DNA from: Salvator merianae
Lineage: Eukaryota; Chordata; Lepidosauria; Squamata; Teiidae
Assembly (NCBI GenBank): GCA_003586115.2
Contig: QVOM02000034.1
Coordinates: forward strand, 144,896,517 to 144,960,516
Direction: 5' to 3'
Length of the DNA stretch: 64,000 nt
Part shown: piece after piece, positions 59,226 to 64,000 of the stretch
How positions within the stretch are numbered: the stretch's first letter is position 1
Layout: each line of letters begins with the position of its first letter
The notes under the pieces: generated by a model
The model's database searches: none
Told to the model about the DNA's origin: nothing
What the model saw: only the letters and a program-made list of their open reading frames with translations
Program-made: the position numbers and the translations under genes

Positions 59226-59285
59226 AGACCAATAGATGAGCACTGCATTAGAGATTACATGACAAAAATTAGGTGCTTTTACTAT

Positions 59286-59465
59286 GGCCCTTTTTGCACT
59301 GGACCATATTCCAGATTATATCCCAGAATACGGAATTGTCATCCTTATGCTGGTGCAGACTATGGCAGAAGCCTCCGGAGATCTGCCATAGTCTGCATTA
59401 GCATGCAGAGAGCAGACCTGTATTCCAGAATATAATCTGGAATACGGTCCAGTGCAGAAAGGGCC
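59286..59465. mobile_element. Class B inverted-repeat transposon, 180 bp, with TAT duplication
   Basis: Ends ggccctttttgcactggacc and cagtgcagaaagggcc; TAT on both sides (59283-59285 and 59466-59468); arms 'attccagattatatcccaga' / 'ccagaatataatctggaata'. Confidence 0.88.
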
Positions 59466-60529
59466 TATATTTCATATATTTTTTTATTTCTATCTCTTTC
59501 TTTTATTTATCTATCTGGTGTCTAGCTATAGTTGATAGACTAACTTTGTTTTTCTTTTCCAATTTGGCCAATGTTAGTTCCAGCTTCATTGTGTATTTCT
59601 AGGTCTCAGTCTATGCTCTTTTAGGTGCCATGACACGTGAGGTTTCTCAGTGGTTGAAGATACTCACTGCTGCTATAAGTCCTGTTGTGCTAAGGGTGTA
59701 GTTTCTACCAAGCCACACAGCTTGTTATCTTTCCCAGGGCTGAAAGGCTCTGAATTGTGTATTTGATGAGTTATAATTGGATATACCCATTTATAGTAGA
59801 ACAAGCTGCTTCTAAAGTGAGAAATCACCATTTTCCAAACATTTATTATTGGCGGGGGGCAGGGGGGTGTAGATCCTGAAAGAGCTGAAGAGGGGCATCC
59901 TCATATGTGAGGTATACTAAGCTAGTAAGAGACTCAAAGACTTCAGTCATATTAAATGTTAAATGGGGGTTTGGAGAGATCTAGGCAGGAGCACACCTAT
60001 CTATGTCCTTCAAATTGCTTTAACTATTTACAGATAGATCTTTTGTTGCCTTTCCTGAAGCAAAACAGATACACCTGGTATAATGGTGCTGCACCAATTT
60101 ATCAAAAATTGCCTGAGGTTCCCCTTCTTTCAAGCCTTTCAGCTGACATTCCATTTCCTGGACCTAGCCTGAAGGTCTAGAAGCTGGTTCTTTAATATGT
60201 TTAGCTGTTTCCTCCATGTCCATGCGATTAGTGTTACTAATACTAACAGCTTATGTATCTAGTTCTACCATTGCTGTTTGGGAAAATGACATTTGACATC
60301 CTTTGCAGGCAAAAAAATTATGGCATGCTTGCAGAATGCAACTGCAAACAACGAACCCCTTTGACATTCAGGGAGTTGAATACATCTTTTCCCCCATGCA
60401 ACTGATCTGAAATTGTTTTATAGTTCCCCCCTCCCTCTGCACGGTACCAGGAGAGAGTAATTAAGGGACTGACTATTCAATATGCATGCTCTCTACATAC
60501 TACATAATGTTGAATCAACATTACTCTTA
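59466..60529. other. Intronic sequence, nothing recognised
   Basis: No exon. A short G-rich run (ggcggggggcaggggggtg) lies at about 59851-59869. Confidence 0.45.
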
Positions 60530-61310
60530 CCAGTATCCTGGAGTTATTTGTGGATCTAGTGGTAAAGTTGGTGGTGGGTCTGGTGGTGGAGACTTTTAAT
60601 GCTGGGGACTTCAATTTGCTAGTTTTGACAGGTGGCCCAGGGTAAGTTCATGACATCCACAGCTTCAATGGACTTGTCTCATATTTTCTTGAGCCTGCCA
60701 TACATTGGAGGTCACACTCTGACCCTGTTTTTGTTTGTATTTTGTTTTACTTCAGGGCAGTGGTATCATAATCTGATGATGGGAAATATGATGGGAGATC
60801 TAACTTTGCCATAGTTAGATAATTCCCTTGGTTCATATGCACATCACGGTGGCAACATCAAGCACTAGCCTCAGCGATTCAGGCCCAGGTGATCTTGTGT
60901 CTGGATTAGTGCTACACCCTATACCTACGACTGACTTTAAAAACAACTCAGAACCTTCAGCTAGTTGAAAATGCACACCCTGCTTCACTCACTGCTTTGG
61001 TTACCTTCCAGGTAACCTTCCAGGGTTCAGCATCTGGATACATTCAAGGTCTTCTCCTCACCCAGTTAGTACCAGTCCTGTACAATTGGCTTAGTCCTGA
61101 GATCTTAATACCCCTTGGGCTGCATGAGATATTAGGAAGCAAGGATGGGGCAGAGTCTTTGCTCTTTGGAACTCTCTTCCAACTGAGATCAGGATGGCTC
61201 CCTCACTGATGCCATTATTTTTTTTCAACATAAAATCCCTCTAAAAACTTTTCTGCATACTGGAAGCCAAGTAATTAAATATAGTATATTAAGTAAATAA
61301 ATAAATAATC
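60530..61310 (+). mobile_element. L2-type LINE fragment, internally deleted
   Basis: The first part matches the end of the L2 endonuclease (ggggacttcaatttgct, GDFN-like; 'ggaggtcacactctgaccct', THTLDLVF-like). It then jumps to the C-terminal/3' part ('tctttgctctttggaactct'). The middle of the reverse transcriptase is missing. Confidence 0.7.
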
Positions 61311-61485
61311 TTCACTAATAGGTGTGGAAGTAAGAGAAAAGAGTCAGATTTGTCTAGTATATCTAGAGTTTCAGTTTAAATAGAGGCCAGATCAAAATTA
61401 AAAAAAAAGGGCCGACTGCAATTTAAAGAGATTTTCTTAATGGCTGTACATGTGGATGGTGGAGGGACTAAGCCACATTATCTTA

Positions 61486-61990
61486 GAGCCTTTCTGTGCT
61501 TACCACAGATGCAGAATAGACAACTCTGTTATCCTCTTCTGGGTATCTCTTGTCCATAGGCTAGTGTGTACTAGAAAGGCCCTGTCCCCTGCTAGTAAAC
61601 TCCAACTGCATTAGATGGAGCATAATCCAGATCAGGATACTCCTGATCTGGATTAACAGTGGACCTGATTATATCAGGATACTAGCAGGGGGTAATCTGG
61701 ATCACAAAGGCATGCAGTACTTTGCTATTTGTTTCACTCAAGCAGGAAACCCATTTTGTTATGTGCCTTACTGCCACACTGGAATGGGCTATCCAGGGGC
61801 TTTGAGGTCAGGATTTTTTGTTTCTGGCTGTCGGAGCTTGTGGAGGGTGATTCTGAAGATCATATGAGCTTCAGGGCCAGGGCAGTGGCTAGACCGAAAC
61901 AGCCATTGCAGTGCAGTCCAAGCCTTGCCGTGATCCAGACAAGAGGGCGTCTTTTGATCCAGATCAAGCCCAATGAGTGCAGAAAGGCCC
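61486..61990. mobile_element. Class E inverted-repeat transposon, 505 bp, with TTA duplication
   Basis: Ends gagcctttctgtgcttacca and gagtgcagaaaggccc; TTA on both sides (61483-61485 and 61991-61993). It is the best complete member of the class that also includes 44220, 47827, 50210, 52531 and 53289. It contains the inverted pair 'ccagatcaggatactcctga'/'tcctgatctgg'. No transposase frame. Confidence 0.88.
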
Positions 61991-61993
61991 TTA

Positions 61994-64000
61994 CATGGAT
62001 TGGATCACTCCAGACAACCAATTGCTGGTGGACAATTCCTGCTAGAAAAGTGACTGGTACGGAAAAAAATAATACATAGCATGCGTTCTAGTAGCATGTT
62101 GAATTGACCAAAGTTGAAGTATTTTATTTGGTGTAGTCTGGTCATCTTGTGTAGCCTCAGTTTTGCATAGCCTAATTTATTCTTATACAACATTTGGAAA
62201 ACTGTGTATTCTTTATGTTCAGATTGCTTTAAAGTTTGCCATCCTGTTATACAATACCCTTTAGATTCTGCCCGCTATAAGTCATTGGCACAGATAACCA
62301 AAAGCAAAGCAAATTGCATGAAAGTTTGTTTCATTGGTAATACTAGAGGCTACATTACTTAGAAGCATTGCATATTCCATAAATGTAAACAAGCTGGCAA
62401 TCTGATGTTCTGAGCTCTAATAGGAAAACTTATTTTTACGACCATCTGGAGTAAAGAAAGTAAGGCTACAATCATAAACGCACTTCTCTGGGAACTCAAT
62501 ATAGCTTATTTTTGAGTGCATGCATACAGGATTCTACAGTAATGAGTTTATTCTCACTTAATCTGTTACTCTGCCTAAATATATCTGAATGCTCTTTAAA
62601 CCTAAGAATTATAATTAGCTTGTGCAATCTTTGGTGCTTAGCTGTAGTTTCACCAATTTATTTTGGTTCTAAGTAAAGTATATTGAATTCCTTTTTTCCC
62701 CAATTTTCTGATGCTTACTTTTTTAAACTTAAAAACAAAAGTTTGAATTTTAACTTCCAAGAAACCTTTCTTGCAAGCAGCATCTTTTGTGAAATAAACA
62801 CAAATTCCTACTGTTTCCTCAGAAAACTTCATTGTTAGGAATAATGGGAATATTATTATTATTTCTATTATTCTTACGGAATAAAAGAAATATCAAACAC
62901 AAATCAACTCTCAGCGTATTGTTGTATGTAACATAATTATTGTGAATGAGTGAAAACATGGAAAAAAATCACAATTTGATAGTGGTGTAACCAACTAAGG
63001 GAGACATCTAAGGGAGGCTGTCAAAACAGAATGTGAGGTTGGCACATGCAAAGGGCTATGACTACAATATGGAGGCCTGCAATAGAAGCAATCCCAAGAA
63101 TAAACTGCAAGTTCCTATAGGAAAGACTGCTTTACAAATACTTAAGTGATGCCTGGCAGAAAACAACTCAATTAATGAATCCAACATATAAGTTGGATCA
63201 AAATGAGCAACATTTACTGTAAAATAAGCAAACACAGATGAATAAAATTTCTCAAAAAAAGGGGGGGGTAGTTTTTATATTTATTTATTTACCTCTGCTG
63301 TTTTGGACTCCTTTTATGCATGGCAGAGGTGGTTAGGGGCAAGAATATTAAAGTTAGAGGCTGGGACTCACTGTGTGACCCCCTGCTCTGCCTTAAAGTT
63401 GGTGGCTGGGTGGGTTCACTGGTCTGCTCTGTAGTGGTCTCTGCTATCTGCTTCCGGCTTTGGTAGCTGATGCACTCTTGTTTGCTTAGTGTGTGTGCCA
63501 GTGTGATTGTCTCCTAGTTTGCCTCTTGTACCTGATATTTGATTTCAGGATAAGGTCAGGGGGTAAATGTATGTGTGTGTGGTGGAGGGTTGGTTCCTAG
63601 ATTTCTGCTCAGGTCTTTCTATAGCGAGGCTACCTGCATCAGCTTCTTGTTTTGTTCAGTCTGTGGTGGGTCTGTTGCCCTGGTCTGAGCAGATGAGTTA
63701 CCTGCAGGCCTGTAAAGGAGCTTTCTGGGTTTCTGGGTGCCTAACTAGTCACTAGCTGCTGTTGAGCCTCCCTGGTAAAACAGAGCTCCTCCCCCAGTAA
63801 AACAGAGCTTCTCCAGTCACTACTGGGGAGGTGATACCAATGTGAACAAAGACAGCTGGTGGTTTGCATTATGCCTAGCCCCTATCACATTCTTTTTTTT
63901 GGAAAACCACCTCTGCTGGAATCACGATAGGGTTAGGTAGAGTCAGGGCTCTATTTTTAGGGTGGGTTAAATTTCTCTTTTTAAATAGATTCATAGCGTA
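61994..64000. other. Intronic sequence, nothing recognised
   Basis: No LRP1B exon seen. A direct repeat 'taaaacagagct(c/t)ctcc' occurs near 63777 and 63799. Short G-run at 63261-63269. Confidence 0.45.

Overview
The window reads as vertebrate nuclear DNA, most likely from a squamate reptile (lizard or gecko type). Large AT-rich introns separate small, well-conserved exons. The introns carry CR1 and L2 LINE fragments, tRNA-derived SINEs with an (AAC)n tail, hAT relics, and many short inverted-repeat transposons. No bacterial features, operons, CRISPR arrays or ordinary RNA genes are visible.

The only gene I can support is a partial copy of LRP1B (low-density lipoprotein receptor-related protein 1B) on the minus strand. 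Eight coding exons run from 47357 down to 7899. In order they encode the end of the first YWTD beta-propeller (47357-43235), an EGF-like module (39916-39773), the whole second YWTD propeller (36375-20555) and an LDLR class A module (8029-7899). Every exon is open, has AG/GT borders and joins the next in phase. The exception is one EGF-like exon expected between 20555 and 8029, which I do not see; the 880-base run of N at 9885-10764 is the likeliest place for it. The 5' exons lie beyond 64000 and the many 3' exons lie beyond position 1.

The rest is intron. The main non-coding feature is a large set of short DNA transposons whose ends read roughly GGSCCTTTCTGCACTT. At least five size/sequence classes are present, from 110-bp near-perfect palindromes to elements of about 1.1 kb. 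They are flanked by 3-bp duplications. Two insertions can be checked against related uninterrupted copies in the same window (16582-16691 and 48962-49141). Others are nested inside each other (47880-48017 and 50404-50973) or are interrupted by a solo LTR (15352-15815). They are dense at 44-62 kb, around and upstream of the first visible exon.

Other insertions include a CpG-rich 1119-bp hAT-type element with a perfect 8-bp duplication (37257-38375), two diverged hAT relics, two solo LTRs with target duplications (464 bp and 187 bp), a CR1 reverse-transcriptase fragment, several L2 fragments, two SINEs and the usual microsatellites. One 54-codon open segment with a splice-acceptor-like start (11387-11222, minus) remains unidentified. 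I found no clearly novel biological system. The most useful material is the nested transposon record and the orphan open segment.
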